From Palsa-504 sp050011155 (GTDB lineage Bacteria; Actinomycetota; Actinomycetes; Streptosporangiales; Streptosporangiaceae), in NCBI GenBank assembly GCA_050011155.1, contig JBEKJP010000028.1, positions 8,170 through 72,169 of the forward strand: a stretch of 64,000 nucleotides of DNA, written 5' to 3'. Below, piece after piece: positions 1-8,617 of the stretch. The notes beneath the pieces are model-generated. The model saw nothing but the letters and a program-made list of their open reading frames with translations. It had not been told where the DNA came from and did not search any database. The position numbers and the translations under genes were made by a program. Each line of letters begins with the position of its first letter. Position 1 is the first letter of the stretch.

Positions 1-17
1 CGGCCGGGCCGCACCAT

Positions 18-75
18 AGGTACCGGTCCCTCGCGCGGTCCCGGGCCGCCGCAACCACGGCAATGCTCCATCGTC
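18..75. repeat. Dispersed repeat R2, copy 1
   Basis: These 58 bp recur at 37175-37232 with only a one-base deletion and a one-base insertion. The shared core begins GGTACCGGTCCC and ends CAATGCTCCATCGTC. Both copies lie in gene-free DNA. Outside the core the two loci differ, so this is a discrete element rather than a segmental duplication. No coding potential is evident. Confidence 0.75.
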
Positions 76-552
76 CTTGTCCTGTGAGCGTGGCCAGGCG
101 GCGGAGGGGCCAGGCGGCGGACGCCGGCCGCGGGCCGGGTAGTTATGTTTCCGCGTCAAGCTAATTTGTGAACGCTCAGACGCGCACGGAAACTACATTT
201 AACGGTCCAATTCCTTACCGGTGAGTAGATCTAGGCCCGGGCAAACTGTCAACTGCCGAATCGCGGGAAAGATCAACATCTGCGATCTTGTGATTAAGGG
301 GACACGCGCGACATAAGGCGAAATATGGAGAAGGCATGGTCTATGCTGAGTCATGCTCCGGTAGTGATGAGGCGTGACTTGCCGCTAGCTACCTCGGAGT
401 CACGCGAGGAGTAATCGTCTAACTACTACTTCTCCGGTTGAAACTGAGACGAATATTCCCAATGGGGTAGCGCGCCACGGGTGGTACGGACACTATTGCT
501 TCTGGCCGTCTGTCGCGCATTTGCGCGTTCGGACGGTCATCGCATTGACGAG

Positions 553-586
553 AGGCAGCCTGCCGGGGGCACGGAAGGCTGCCTTT
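553..586 (+). terminator. Possible hairpin / weak terminator or attenuator
   Basis: AGGCAGCC (553-560) can pair with GGCTGCCT (577-584) around a 16-nt loop, and the right arm runs into three T residues. It lies just upstream of the short frame at 621 and the gene at 668, so it could act as an attenuator in their leader. The stem is only 8 bp and the T-run is short. Confidence 0.3.
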
Positions 587-620
587 ACGCCACGGGCACT
601 TCACAGAAGGGATTGCCGTA

Positions 621-671
621 ATGACGACACCGGGCGGTTGGGGCGCTGCCGGTGATCCGGGCGGCGCATGA
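621..671 (+). CDS. Possible 16-residue leader peptide
   Basis: ATG at 621 follows a fair ribosome site (GAAGGGA, 606-612) and encodes MTTPGGWGAAGDPGGA. Its TGA overlaps the ATG of the next gene as ATGA (668-671). The next gene has no good ribosome site of its own, so this frame may couple its translation. At this length coding cannot be proved from one sequence; it could also be chance. Confidence 0.3.
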   Translation: MTTPGGWGAAGDPGGA

Positions 672-1000
672 CTCCGCCGGACAACCGAACGTCGCTGGGG
701 GCATGCGACGCCGACTCTGAGTGCCTGCACGTGCCGTGCTTCCAGGTGCAACTGGACACATCCAGCTGCGGGCAGGCTTACCGGCAGGCGAATGCCTGCG
801 TCTACCATGTCGCCGACGTCATCCAGGCCCTGCGGGCCTGGGCGGCGGAGCACGGCGTCATCGACGGGGCTCTGACCATCCTGGCCATCGAGCCGGCCGC
901 GGGCGGGAGCCAGCCGGGCGGTCCCGGCCAGGCTCGCGGCCCGGATCGACCGGACCAGCGCGGTTTCCCGTTCAGCCGTATCCCGCTGGGATCCCCCTAG
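668..1000 (+). CDS. Small hypothetical protein, cysteine-containing
   Basis: 110 residues with strongly G/C third positions, so probably a real gene. I do not recognise a family. The first 75 residues look folded, with five cysteines and an amphipathic segment (around AYRQANACVYHVADVIQALRAW); the last 35 are rich in Gly, Pro, Gln and Arg and look disordered. No signal peptide or membrane segment is seen. Translation may be coupled to the 16-codon frame upstream through an ATGA overlap. It ends at 1000, directly abutting the convergent MocR gene that ends at 1001. Confidence 0.55.
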   Translation: MTPPDNRTSLGACDADSECLHVPCFQVQLDTSSCGQAYRQANACVYHVADVIQALRAWAAEHGVIDGALTILAIEPAAGGSQPGGPGQARGPDRPDQRGFPFSRIPLGSP

Positions 1001-2338
1001 CTAGTCCAGGCGCGAGGCCCGGTGCCGCAGCGCCTGGGCGAGGTCGGCCGCGAACAACGGCGCGTCCGCCTCGGCCAGGCGGGCGAAGGAGATCCTGATC
1101 CCGGGGGGCGCGGCGATGCGGAACCGCTGGCCCGGGGAGACCGCCCAGGCCGCCCCGGCCAGCGCGGACGCCACGCCGTCCTCGTCGGCGGCGGGGACCC
1201 AGCAGGTGAAGCCGGACCGGCCGGTGGCCGCGATCCCGCGTGCCGTCAGCGCCGCGCGCAGGGCGGTGCCACGGGCGGCGTACGTCCGCGCCGCGACCGC
1301 GAGGACCCGGGCCGCCTCGGCGTCCGACCACAGGTCGGCGACCATCTCCTGCAGCTGGTAGCTCACCCATCCGGGGCCGAGCGCCTGCCGCCCGGCCACC
1401 CGGGTGATGGTCGTCTCGTCTCCCGCCAGCACGGCCAGCCGCAGGTCAGGCCCGAGCGACTTGGACACAGAACGCATGGTCACCCAGCGGGCCGGAGCCC
1501 CGGGCTGCTCCGGGGTGCGCGCGCAGGCGGAGAAGGCGGGCGCACCGGCCACCGGCCCGGCGTGATCGTCCTCGATGACCCCGGCCCCGGGGTGCCGCCG
1601 CAGCACCCCGGCGATCTCCCCGGCGCGGTCCGCGTCCCAGGCGGCACCGGTGGCGGCCTGCGCCCGGGGCGTCATGATCACCGCGCCCGCGCCGCGGGCC
1701 AGCGCGGCGTCCAGCGCGCCGGGCCGGATGCCGAGCTCGTCCACCGGGACCGGCACCGCGGTGAAGCCCATCGCCGCGACCAGGTCGAAGGTGACCGCGT
1801 GGCCGGGGTCCTCGACGATCACCCGGTCCGCCGGGGTCAGCCAGGTGGCGAGGACCCGCTCGATCCCGTCCAGCGCCCCGCCCGTGACGGTCAGGCTGGT
1901 GACATCGACGCCGTCCGCGGCCAGCTGGGCGGACGCCAGCCGGTGCAGCCGCGGCGCGACCGGCGCCTCGGCGTACATCCGGCCGGATCGCCGGGCGGGC
2001 CAGGCCGGGAGCAGCGGGAGCAGCTCCGGGTCCGGTCCGCCGGTGATCAGGTCCCTGGTGCCCGCCGGGGCGCTCAGGTACACCCGCGCGCTGACCGGGG
2101 GAGCACCCCGGACGCGGGTACCCGCCCGCCCGGCGCCGGCGGTGAGGCCCCGGCGGCGCAGGTCGCTGTAGGCGGCGGCCACTGTGGCCGGGCTGACGCC
2201 CAGCTGCCCGGCCAGCTCGCGGACCGGCGGCAGCTGATCTCCCGGGGCCAGCTGCCCGGCACGGATGCCCGCCTCCACGCTGGCCGATATCTCCTTGGCG
2301 GTACGGCCCGCGGGGCGATATCGTACCAGTATGTTCAT
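1001..2338 (-). CDS. MocR/PdxR-type regulator (GntR HTH fused to aminotransferase fold)
   Basis: 445 residues. The N-terminus is a GntR winged helix (about residues 10-75, with the segment LPPVRELAGQLGVSPATVAAAY). The rest is a fold-type I aminotransferase domain with the PLP lysine expected in SVSKSLGP. MocR proteins use PLP or an adduct as ligand and often control vitamin B6, amino-acid or PLP-enzyme genes. It is divergent from a PLP-dependent Cys/Met enzyme, its likely target. I chose ATG 2338 over the upstream TTG-type extension at 2365 because TATAGT (2346-2351) sits where a -10 box would give a leaderless mRNA starting at this ATG. Confidence 0.88.
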   Translation of the reverse strand: MNILVRYRPAGRTAKEISASVEAGIRAGQLAPGDQLPPVRELAGQLGVSPATVAAAYSDLRRRGLTAGAGRAGTRVRGAPPVSARVYLSAPAGTRDLITGGPDPELLPLLPAWPARRSGRMYAEAPVAPRLHRLASAQLAADGVDVTSLTVTGGALDGIERVLATWLTPADRVIVEDPGHAVTFDLVAAMGFTAVPVPVDELGIRPGALDAALARGAGAVIMTPRAQAATGAAWDADRAGEIAGVLRRHPGAGVIEDDHAGPVAGAPAFSACARTPEQPGAPARWVTMRSVSKSLGPDLRLAVLAGDETTITRVAGRQALGPGWVSYQLQEMVADLWSDAEAARVLAVAARTYAARGTALRAALTARGIAATGRSGFTCWVPAADEDGVASALAGAAWAVSPGQRFRIAAPPGIRISFARLAEADAPLFAADLAQALRHRASRLD

Positions 2339-2340
2339 GC

Positions 2341-2356
2341 AATGTACTATAACATT
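2341..2356. promoter_or_regulatory. Palindromic overlapping divergent promoter between MocR and PLP-enzyme genes
   Basis: AATGT-ACTATA-ACATT is a perfect inverted repeat with a 6-nt centre. Read left it contains TATAGT about 8 nt from the MocR ATG; read right it contains TATAAC about 14 nt before ATG 2368. Two opposed -10 boxes would therefore share one palindrome that a dimeric regulator could occupy. Neither start has a Shine-Dalgarno sequence, which fits leaderless or nearly leaderless transcripts. Confidence 0.5.
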
Positions 2357-2367
2357 TGTCGGCATCG

Positions 2368-3480
2368 ATGGCTGAGCCGATGACTGGGCCGATGACCGGG
2401 CCGACGCCCGGCCAGGCCGCCACGCCGCCCCTCGTCCCGGCGAGCATCTACATGTCGCAGGGAACCCCGGCCCCCGGCCGCGGCTACGGCCGGGATGGCA
2501 ACCCCGGCTGGGAGGCGCTCGAGCAGGCCATCGGCGGGCTTGAGGACGCCGAGGCGGTGGCTTTCGCCTCCGGCCAGGCCGCCTCGATGGCGCTGATGCT
2601 CGCCTTGGCCCCGGGCCGGGACCGCATCGTGCTGCCGCTAGATGGCTACTACGGGGGCCGGGTGCTGGCGGACCGGCTGCGGCCGCACGGCGCCGTGCCG
2701 GTCCCGGTGGACCTGAATGACCTGGCCGCGGTCGAGCGCGAGCTGGCCGCCGGGCCGTCGGTACTGTGGGCTGAGACGCCGACGAACCCGCTGCTCCGGG
2801 TGGCCGACCTGGCCCGGCTCGGCGCCCTCGCGGCCGCGGCGGGCGCGCCCATGATCGTGGACAACACCGTCGCCACCGGCCTGCTCCAGCAGCCGCTCGA
2901 GGCCGGGGCGGCCGCCTCCCTGTACTCGCTGACCAAGGCCGTCTCCGGGCACTCCGACGTGATCCTCGGCGCGGTGGTGAGCCGGGATCAGGACCTGCTG
3001 GCCGCGGTGCGGGCCTGGCGGTCCAGCGGCGGCGGGGTGCCGGGGCCGTTCGAGGCCTGGCTGGCGCTGCGCGGCCTCAAGACACTGCCGCTGCGGATCG
3101 CGCGCCAGTCGGACAGCGCGCTGGCCATCGCCCGGCATCTGGCCGGCCATCCCGGGGTGACCGCCGTGCACTATCCGGGTATCGACAAATCGACAGCGGA
3201 GCTGGCCGCGCGGCAGATGCCCCGCGGCCGCGGTCCGCTGCTGTCCTTCGAGGTCGCCCCGGGCGCCGCCACGGACGGGGCGGAGGCCGCGGACAAGGTG
3301 GTGGCGAGTTCCGGGCTGATCCTCCCGGCGACCAGCTTCGGCGGCGTGGAGTCGACCTGGGAGCGCCGGGCCCGGTGGCCGGCCGAGACCGCGCCGGCCG
3401 GGCTGATCCGGCTGTCAGTCGGCGTGGAACCCGCCGATGACCTCATCAACGACATCGACCAGGCCCTGGGGGTGCTCTGA
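2368..3480 (+). CDS. Cys/Met metabolism PLP-dependent enzyme (cystathionine gamma-synthase/lyase family)
   Basis: 370 residues from ATG 2368; a TTG start 12 bases earlier is possible. It has the Cys/Met PLP-enzyme layout: AFASGQAASMALML near the start, the YYGGR substrate segment, ETPTNPLLRVADL, DNTVATGLLQQPLEAGA, the PLP lysine in SLTKAVSGHSD, and the C-terminal LSVGVEPADDLINDI. It should catalyse gamma- or beta-elimination or replacement on a sulfur amino acid, in the cytosol; the exact substrate is not predictable. It is divergent from the MocR regulator and coupled by TGATG to the following acetyltransferase. Confidence 0.85.
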   Translation: MAEPMTGPMTGPTPGQAATPPLVPASIYMSQGTPAPGRGYGRDGNPGWEALEQAIGGLEDAEAVAFASGQAASMALMLALAPGRDRIVLPLDGYYGGRVLADRLRPHGAVPVPVDLNDLAAVERELAAGPSVLWAETPTNPLLRVADLARLGALAAAAGAPMIVDNTVATGLLQQPLEAGAAASLYSLTKAVSGHSDVILGAVVSRDQDLLAAVRAWRSSGGGVPGPFEAWLALRGLKTLPLRIARQSDSALAIARHLAGHPGVTAVHYPGIDKSTAELAARQMPRGRGPLLSFEVAPGAATDGAEAADKVVASSGLILPATSFGGVESTWERRARWPAETAPAGLIRLSVGVEPADDLINDIDQALGVL

Positions 3481-4622
3481 TGCGACGTGCGGCCGGGACC
3501 TACGAACTCGACGACGACCCGGCCCGGGTCGACCCCGCGGCCGCGGTCGCGTTCCTGACCACCGAGGCCTACTGGGGCCGCTGGCGCGGCGAGGCCGACA
3601 TCAGGCGGCAGATCGCCGAGGCCTGGCGGGTCATCGGGGCGTACGACCAGGACGGGGCGATGATCGGCTTTGCCCGCGCGTTCGGCGACGGCGGGTCCGC
3701 TTACCTGGCCGACGTGTACGTGCTGCCCGCGCACCGCGGCACCGGGCTGGGCCAGGCCATCGTGGAGATGATGGTCGACGACGGCCAGGGGATGGCCCAG
3801 GGGATGGCCCAGGGGATGGCCCAGGGGATGGCACTGCGCTGGATGCTGCACACCGCCGACGCGCACGGCCTGTACCGGCGCTTCGGCTTCGCCGCGCCCG
3901 ACCGCCGCTACCTGGAACGCCCCCTCGAGTACCAGCCGGAACCCGAGGCGGCCGGAGCGGGCGTCCTGGCCGGCGCGCACGTCCGCCTCGAGCCGCTGCG
4001 GCACGCCCACGTGCCCGGCCTGGCGGCCGCCGCGGCGGGAGGCGGTGAGCTGTACCGCTGGACGGTCGTGCCGCGGGACACGGATCAGGCCCGTCGCTAC
4101 GTCGAGACGGCGCTCGCGGCCAGGGACGCGGGTACCTCAGTGCCGTTCGCCGTCGTCCGCGTCGCGGACGGCGCGGTGATCGGCTCGACCAGGTTCTGGG
4201 ACCTGACCTTCTGGCCGCGGCCGGGCCAGGACCGGAAGCAGGCCCCCGACACGTGCGAGATCGGCCACACCTGGCTGAGCCGGGACGCCGTCCGGACCGG
4301 CGCCAACACGGAGATGAAGCGGCTGATGCTCACCCACGCGTTCGAGGTGTGGCGGGTGCACTCGGTCTGCCTGCACACCGACGCGCGGAACCAGCGGTCG
4401 CGGGACGCGATCCAGCGGATCGGGGGCACGTTCGAGGGCATCCTGCGGGCGCACCGCCTAGCCACCGACGGCGGGCCGCGCGACTCGGCGCGGTTCAGCA
4501 TCACCGCGGCCGAGTGGCCGGCGGTCCGGCGGCACCTGGAGGAACTGGTCGCGGTGAGGTTACCGGGGCGGACCGGGGAGCTACGCGGCGACGCGCCGCG
4601 CCCGCCACCAGGCCTGGCCTGA
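3480..4622 (+). CDS. Tandem GNAT acetyltransferase (two-domain)
   Basis: 380 residues with two GNAT domains: one at about residues 5-150 (LADVYVLPAHRGTGLGQAIVEMM is the acetyl-CoA-binding motif) and a RimJ/RimL-like domain at about 160-365 (EIGHTWLSRDAVRTGANTEMK). The first domain carries a (QGMA)n insert from four exact 12-bp repeats right after its acetyl-CoA motif, in a loop that is normally short. The start overlaps the preceding stop (TGATG), so it is co-translated with the PLP enzyme. Its last 42 bases overlap the convergent kamA gene. Substrates are unknown. Confidence 0.85.
   Translation: MRRAAGTYELDDDPARVDPAAAVAFLTTEAYWGRWRGEADIRRQIAEAWRVIGAYDQDGAMIGFARAFGDGGSAYLADVYVLPAHRGTGLGQAIVEMMVDDGQGMAQGMAQGMAQGMALRWMLHTADAHGLYRRFGFAAPDRRYLERPLEYQPEPEAAGAGVLAGAHVRLEPLRHAHVPGLAAAAAGGGELYRWTVVPRDTDQARRYVETALAARDAGTSVPFAVVRVADGAVIGSTRFWDLTFWPRPGQDRKQAPDTCEIGHTWLSRDAVRTGANTEMKRLMLTHAFEVWRVHSVCLHTDARNQRSRDAIQRIGGTFEGILRAHRLATDGGPRDSARFSITAAEWPAVRRHLEELVAVRLPGRTGELRGDAPRPPPGLA
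3785..3832 (+). repeat. In-frame 12-bp tandem repeat, four exact copies
   Basis: CCAGGGGATGGC occurs four times without a mismatch inside the GNAT gene and encodes a QGMA tetrapeptide repeat. The perfect identity suggests recent expansion by replication slippage. Copy changes keep the frame, so length variation between strains is expected. Confidence 0.9.
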
Positions 4623-5939
4623 TTCGGGCAGCATGTAGATCGGGTCGTAATAGGGGTACTCGCGGCCAAGCGCCAGGTCGTCGTCGGTCTCGATGGCGGT
4701 CCGGTAGTTCTTGGTCCAGTACGAGATGCCGTGGTCGGTGTCGTACCTGGCCACCTGGTGCACCCAGCGCTTGCCCACGTAGGGCACGTCGCAGACCATC
4801 CGCGGGGTGGCGAACCCGGGCAGGTAGCCCATGATCTCGTGCTGCAGGGCCTGGCCCTCGGCCAGGGTGAGCCGCCAGTGCTCGCTGCCGGGGATCATGT
4901 CGCACATGTAGAAGTAGTACGGCATGATGCCGGCCCCGTCGAGCAGCGCGAAGCACAGGTCGAGCAGCGCTTTGGAGCTGTCGTTGGTGCCGCGCAGCAG
5001 CACGCCCTGGTTCCGCACGTCGCGCACGCCGGCCTCGAGCATGGCCTGGGCGGCCCGGGCGACCAGCGGCGTCACCGACTGGGCGGCGTTCACGTGGGTA
5101 TGGATGGCGATGCTCACCCCGCGCGCGCGGGCCGTGCCGGCCAGCCGGGCCATGCCCGCCCGGACCTCGTCCGAGAGCCAGTGCTGCGGCAGCCCCATCA
5201 GCGCCTTGCTGGCCAGCCTGATGTCCCGGATGGAGTCGACCTCGAGCAGCGCGGCCACGAACGACTCGAGCCGCGGCCAGGGCAGGTTGGCCACGTCACC
5301 GCCGGAGACCACCACGTCGCGTACTTCCTGGCTGCGCCGTAGGTATGCCAGCATAGCTTCGAGCCGGTCCTCGCGGGGCGCCGCGAACTTGTGCTTGTCG
5401 GTCACCGGGGTCGGGTTGCCGACCAGGTCCATCCGGGTGCAGTGCCCGCAGTACTGCGGGCAGGTGGGCAGCAGTTCGGCCAGCACCTTGGTGGGGTAGC
5501 GGTGGGTGAGGCCCTCGACCGCCCACATCTCGGCCTCGTGCAGCGAGTCGCGCTGCGCGTACGGGTGCGAAGGCCAGTCGGTCCGCCGGTCGGTGAACAC
5601 CGGGATCATGTAGCGGCGCACCGGGTCGGCGTAGAAGGCCTCGGTGAACCCCGGCTCGTCCGGCGCCGACGCTGGCGCCATCGTGTTGAGCATCTGCGGC
5701 GGCACCAGCATGGACATGGTGGCCCGCTCGCGCTGGTCCCGCTCGAGGTCCTCGGCGAAGGACTCGGCCAGCCCGGCGCCGGTGACCTGCCGCAGCTGCC
5801 GCGCGTTCTTGACGCAGTGCGCGCGCTGCCACTGCGCGGACTCCCACTCGGCGGCGGACACCCCGGCCCAGCCGGGAAACCGGCGCCAGTCGGGTTCGGA
5901 TAGCTCGTGCCGCTGATAGGCGTACGGCTGCGGAATCAT
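4581..5939 (-). CDS. kamA: KamA-family lysine 2,3-aminomutase (radical SAM)
   Basis: 452 residues. It holds the radical-SAM [4Fe-4S] motif CPQYCGHC (Cys160, 164, 167) and a PLP lysine expected in the C-terminal VPYVGKRW, where classical enzymes have PGGGGK. Lysine 2,3-aminomutase turns L-lysine into L-beta-lysine, the first step of lysine fermentation. It is divergent from kdd-kamD-kamE-kal, which supports that role over a translation-factor EpmB role. I prefer ATG 5939, with GGGGAGG 8 nt upstream, over GTG 5948, which overlaps that site. The 3' end overlaps the convergent GNAT gene by 42 bp. Confidence 0.87.
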   Translation of the reverse strand: MIPQPYAYQRHELSEPDWRRFPGWAGVSAAEWESAQWQRAHCVKNARQLRQVTGAGLAESFAEDLERDQRERATMSMLVPPQMLNTMAPASAPDEPGFTEAFYADPVRRYMIPVFTDRRTDWPSHPYAQRDSLHEAEMWAVEGLTHRYPTKVLAELLPTCPQYCGHCTRMDLVGNPTPVTDKHKFAAPREDRLEAMLAYLRRSQEVRDVVVSGGDVANLPWPRLESFVAALLEVDSIRDIRLASKALMGLPQHWLSDEVRAGMARLAGTARARGVSIAIHTHVNAAQSVTPLVARAAQAMLEAGVRDVRNQGVLLRGTNDSSKALLDLCFALLDGAGIMPYYFYMCDMIPGSEHWRLTLAEGQALQHEIMGYLPGFATPRMVCDVPYVGKRWVHQVARYDTDHGISYWTKNYRTAIETDDDLALGREYPYYDPIYMLPESGQAWWRARRVAA

Positions 5940-6035
5940 GTAAGCCACCTCCCCAGTGGCAGCATGATACCGAAGAACTTGCGGTACAAAACAGATAGGA
6001 CAGAAGATTTTCCCGAACGAGTGAGGGAGCAGCCT

Positions 6036-7064
6036 ATGTCACTGACGTCGAGCCCGCTCGGGCTGCATCGCGTCCTTGAGCCGCCCGGCGTCCTGCCGCA
6101 GGCCGCCTGGCGCCTGGATCCCAGCCCCGAGATCGCCCCGGATGAAGTCCGGATCCGGGTCGACCGCCTCAACCTCGACGCCGCCTCCTACCGCCAGCTG
6201 CGCGAGGCTCAGGCCGGCGACCCTGACAAGATCCGCGCGGCCGTCCTCGACATCATCACCACCCGCGGCAAGATGCAGAATCCCGTCACGAACTCCGGCG
6301 GCATGCTCACCGGCACCGTGGAAGAAGCCGGCCCGCGGAACCCCCTGGGCCTGAGCGCGGGCCAGCGCATCGCCACCCTCGTATCGCTGACCCTGACCCC
6401 CCTGGCCATCGCCGACGGCCTGCGCCAATGGGACGGCCGCTCCGAGCAGGTGCCGTGTGCAGGCCACGCCATCCTCTTCGCCCGCTCGATCGCGGCGGTG
6501 CTGCCGGAGGATCTGCCGGTCCCGCTGTCGCTGGCCGTCATGGACGTGTGCGGCGCCCCCGCCCTGACCAGCCGCATCGTCAAAAAGGGCGCCGTGGTAG
6601 CCGTCATCGGCGCCGCGGGCAAGAGCGGGTCCCTGTCAGCCGCCGCCGCCGGCCAGTCAGGCGCCGCCCGGGTAATAGGCATCGTCCCCAGCGAGGCTGA
6701 GGCAGGCCTCCTGCGCGACCTCCCCCTGGTGGACGAGGTAGTGATCGCCGACGCCAGGGACCCGGTCGCACTGGCCGCGAAAGTCGAGGCAGCCGGAGGC
6801 CCGGCCGACGTGACCGTGGTGTGCGTAGACGTCCCGGGCTGCGAAGGCGGGGCGATCTTGTCGACGAAGCAGGGCGGCACCGTTATTTTCTTCTCGATGG
6901 CGACGAACTTCGCCGCCGCCGCGCTCGGCGCCGAGGGCGTGGCCGCCGACGTGACCATGCTGGTCGGCAACGGGTATGTTCCCGGCCACGCGGACTTCGC
7001 CCTCGGCCTGATCCGCGGCGTCCCAGCGGTACGGAACCTGTTCGAACGGCGGGTAGCGCAATGA
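6036..7064 (+). CDS. kdd: L-erythro-3,5-diaminohexanoate dehydrogenase
   Basis: 342 residues. The protein matches the Kdd family by its DAASYRQLREA and GKMQNPVTNSGGMLTGTVEE segments and by its place next to kamDE. Kdd oxidatively deaminates 3,5-diaminohexanoate to 5-amino-3-oxohexanoate with NAD+. A nucleotide-binding region begins around VVAVIGAAGKSGSLSAAAAG (about residue 190). ATG 6036 is chosen because GAGGGAG lies 6 nt upstream. It opens a four-gene run (kdd-kamD-kamE-kal) in which every junction overlaps by 4 nt, so the products are probably made in balanced amounts. Confidence 0.87.
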   Translation: MSLTSSPLGLHRVLEPPGVLPQAAWRLDPSPEIAPDEVRIRVDRLNLDAASYRQLREAQAGDPDKIRAAVLDIITTRGKMQNPVTNSGGMLTGTVEEAGPRNPLGLSAGQRIATLVSLTLTPLAIADGLRQWDGRSEQVPCAGHAILFARSIAAVLPEDLPVPLSLAVMDVCGAPALTSRIVKKGAVVAVIGAAGKSGSLSAAAAGQSGAARVIGIVPSEAEAGLLRDLPLVDEVVIADARDPVALAAKVEAAGGPADVTVVCVDVPGCEGGAILSTKQGGTVIFFSMATNFAAAALGAEGVAADVTMLVGNGYVPGHADFALGLIRGVPAVRNLFERRVAQ

Positions 7065-8617
7065 CAGGAAAGCTCGACCTGGACCCGGCGGTCGTCGCGC
7101 GGGCCCGTGAGCTGGCCAGGCGGGCCGGACAGCCGGTTACCGACCTGGCACGCACGCACACCACGGTCTCGGTGGAACGGGCCGTGCTGCGGCTTGGCGG
7201 CCTGGACGGGGCGGACGAGGACGGCATGCCCTGGGTGAACCGCCTCGTCGACGCGATCCGCGAGGCGACCGGGCTCGAGCACGGCGTCGCCCTGCCGGCC
7301 TGGGACGCCATGGTGACCGGCGGCTACCCCGACCTGCGCACGCTCGCCGTCGACGCGACCGCTGGACTGGCCAAGTTCCGCCTGCCCACGGGGGCTGACG
7401 CCGATACGGCCAGGGAAGCCGCCGCCCGTTCGGTGAAAAAGGGTATCGACCTGATCGACGGCCGGCGGGCGGAGCGGGACCGGATGATCGCCGCGACCTC
7501 CGATCCGCCCATGCCGTGGATCTACCTGATCGTGGCGACCGGGGACATCTACGAGGACATCCCCCAGGCGCAGGCGGCGGCGCGCGAGGGCGCCGACATC
7601 ATCGCCGTGATCAGGTCCACCGGGCAGTCCCTGCTCGACTACGTGCCCGAGGGCGCCACCCGCGAAGGCTACGCGGGCACGTACGCGACCAGGGAGAACT
7701 TCAGGCTGATGCGCGCCGCGCTGGACGACGTGTCGCGCGAGCTCGGCCGCTACGTCCGGCTGACCAACTACGCCTCGGGCCTGTGCATGCCGGAGATCGC
7801 CTCGCTGGCCGGCCTCGAGCGGCTGGACATGATGCTGAACGACTGCATGTACGGCATCATCTTCCGCGACATCAACCCGGTGCGGACGTTCATCGACCAG
7901 CGGTTCTCCCGGCAGGTGCACGCCCGGGCCGGCATCGTCATCAACACCGGCGAGGACAACTACCTGACCACCGCCGACGCGGTGGACGCGGCGCACACGG
8001 TGGTGGTGTCGCAGCTGCTGAACGAGTACTTCGGCCGCGAGGCCGGGCTGGCCGACGCGCAGCTCGGGCTCGGGCACGCGTTCGAGATCAATCCCGAGGT
8101 GCCCGATTCCTTCCTGCTCGAGCTGGCGCACGCCCAGCTGGTCAGGGAGCTGTTCCCGGACGCGCCGCTGAAGTACATGCCGCCGACCAAGCACATGACC
8201 GGCAACGTGTTCGCCGGCTACCTGCTCGACGCGTTCTTCAACCTGGCGGGCGTCATGACGGACCAGTCCATCTTGCTGATCGGCATGATGACCGAGGGCA
8301 TCCACACCCCGTTCCTGTCCGACCGCGACCTGGCCCTGGAGAACGTCCGCTACGTGCGGCGCGCCGCCGGGCAGCTCGGCGCGTCGTTCCGGCCGGAACC
8401 GGACGGGTTCGTCGCGCGGCGCGCCCGCCAGGTCCTGGCCGAAGCCATCGACCTGCTGACCACGATCGGCTCGCAGGGGCTGCTCAACGCGATCGCCGAA
8501 GGCACCTTCGGGGTGACCAGGCGGCCCGCCGACGGCGGCCGCGGCCTGGACGGAGTGGTGAAGCGGGCGGACGGCTACTTCAACCCCGCGACCGAGATGC
8601 TGGAGGCGAAGCCATGA
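7061..8617 (+). CDS. kamD: Lysine 5,6-aminomutase alpha subunit
   Basis: 518 residues, the usual length for KamD. Characteristic blocks are GLEHGVALPAWDAMVTGGYPDL, VIRSTGQSLLDYVPEGAT, INTGEDNYLTTADAVDAAHTVV and KYMPPTKHMTGN. With KamE it moves the epsilon-amino group of beta-lysine (or D-lysine) to carbon 5, using adenosylcobalamin and PLP; the alpha subunit supplies most of the substrate-binding TIM barrel. It starts inside the kdd stop (ATGA) and ends inside the kamE start (ATGA). Confidence 0.92.
   Translation: MTGKLDLDPAVVARARELARRAGQPVTDLARTHTTVSVERAVLRLGGLDGADEDGMPWVNRLVDAIREATGLEHGVALPAWDAMVTGGYPDLRTLAVDATAGLAKFRLPTGADADTAREAAARSVKKGIDLIDGRRAERDRMIAATSDPPMPWIYLIVATGDIYEDIPQAQAAAREGADIIAVIRSTGQSLLDYVPEGATREGYAGTYATRENFRLMRAALDDVSRELGRYVRLTNYASGLCMPEIASLAGLERLDMMLNDCMYGIIFRDINPVRTFIDQRFSRQVHARAGIVINTGEDNYLTTADAVDAAHTVVVSQLLNEYFGREAGLADAQLGLGHAFEINPEVPDSFLLELAHAQLVRELFPDAPLKYMPPTKHMTGNVFAGYLLDAFFNLAGVMTDQSILLIGMMTEGIHTPFLSDRDLALENVRYVRRAAGQLGASFRPEPDGFVARRARQVLAEAIDLLTTIGSQGLLNAIAEGTFGVTRRPADGGRGLDGVVKRADGYFNPATEMLEAKP

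Larger units (their letters stand above)
1..620. other. Gene-poor stretch at the window start
   Basis: No convincing long gene is visible. It holds one copy of a 58-bp dispersed repeat (18-75), a moderately AT-richer segment (about 140-420), and a possible hairpin (553-584). A 29-codon reading frame at 325-414 follows AAGGCG but has mixed third positions unlike the neighbouring genes, so I do not call it a gene. The stretch probably carries the promoter and leader of the small gene at 668. Confidence 0.5.

Noticed and set aside
4581..5939. EpmB-type EF-P lysine aminomutase
   Set aside because: The gene is in a complete kamDE-kdd-kal neighbourhood and no epmA or efp gene is adjacent, so a free-lysine role is favoured.
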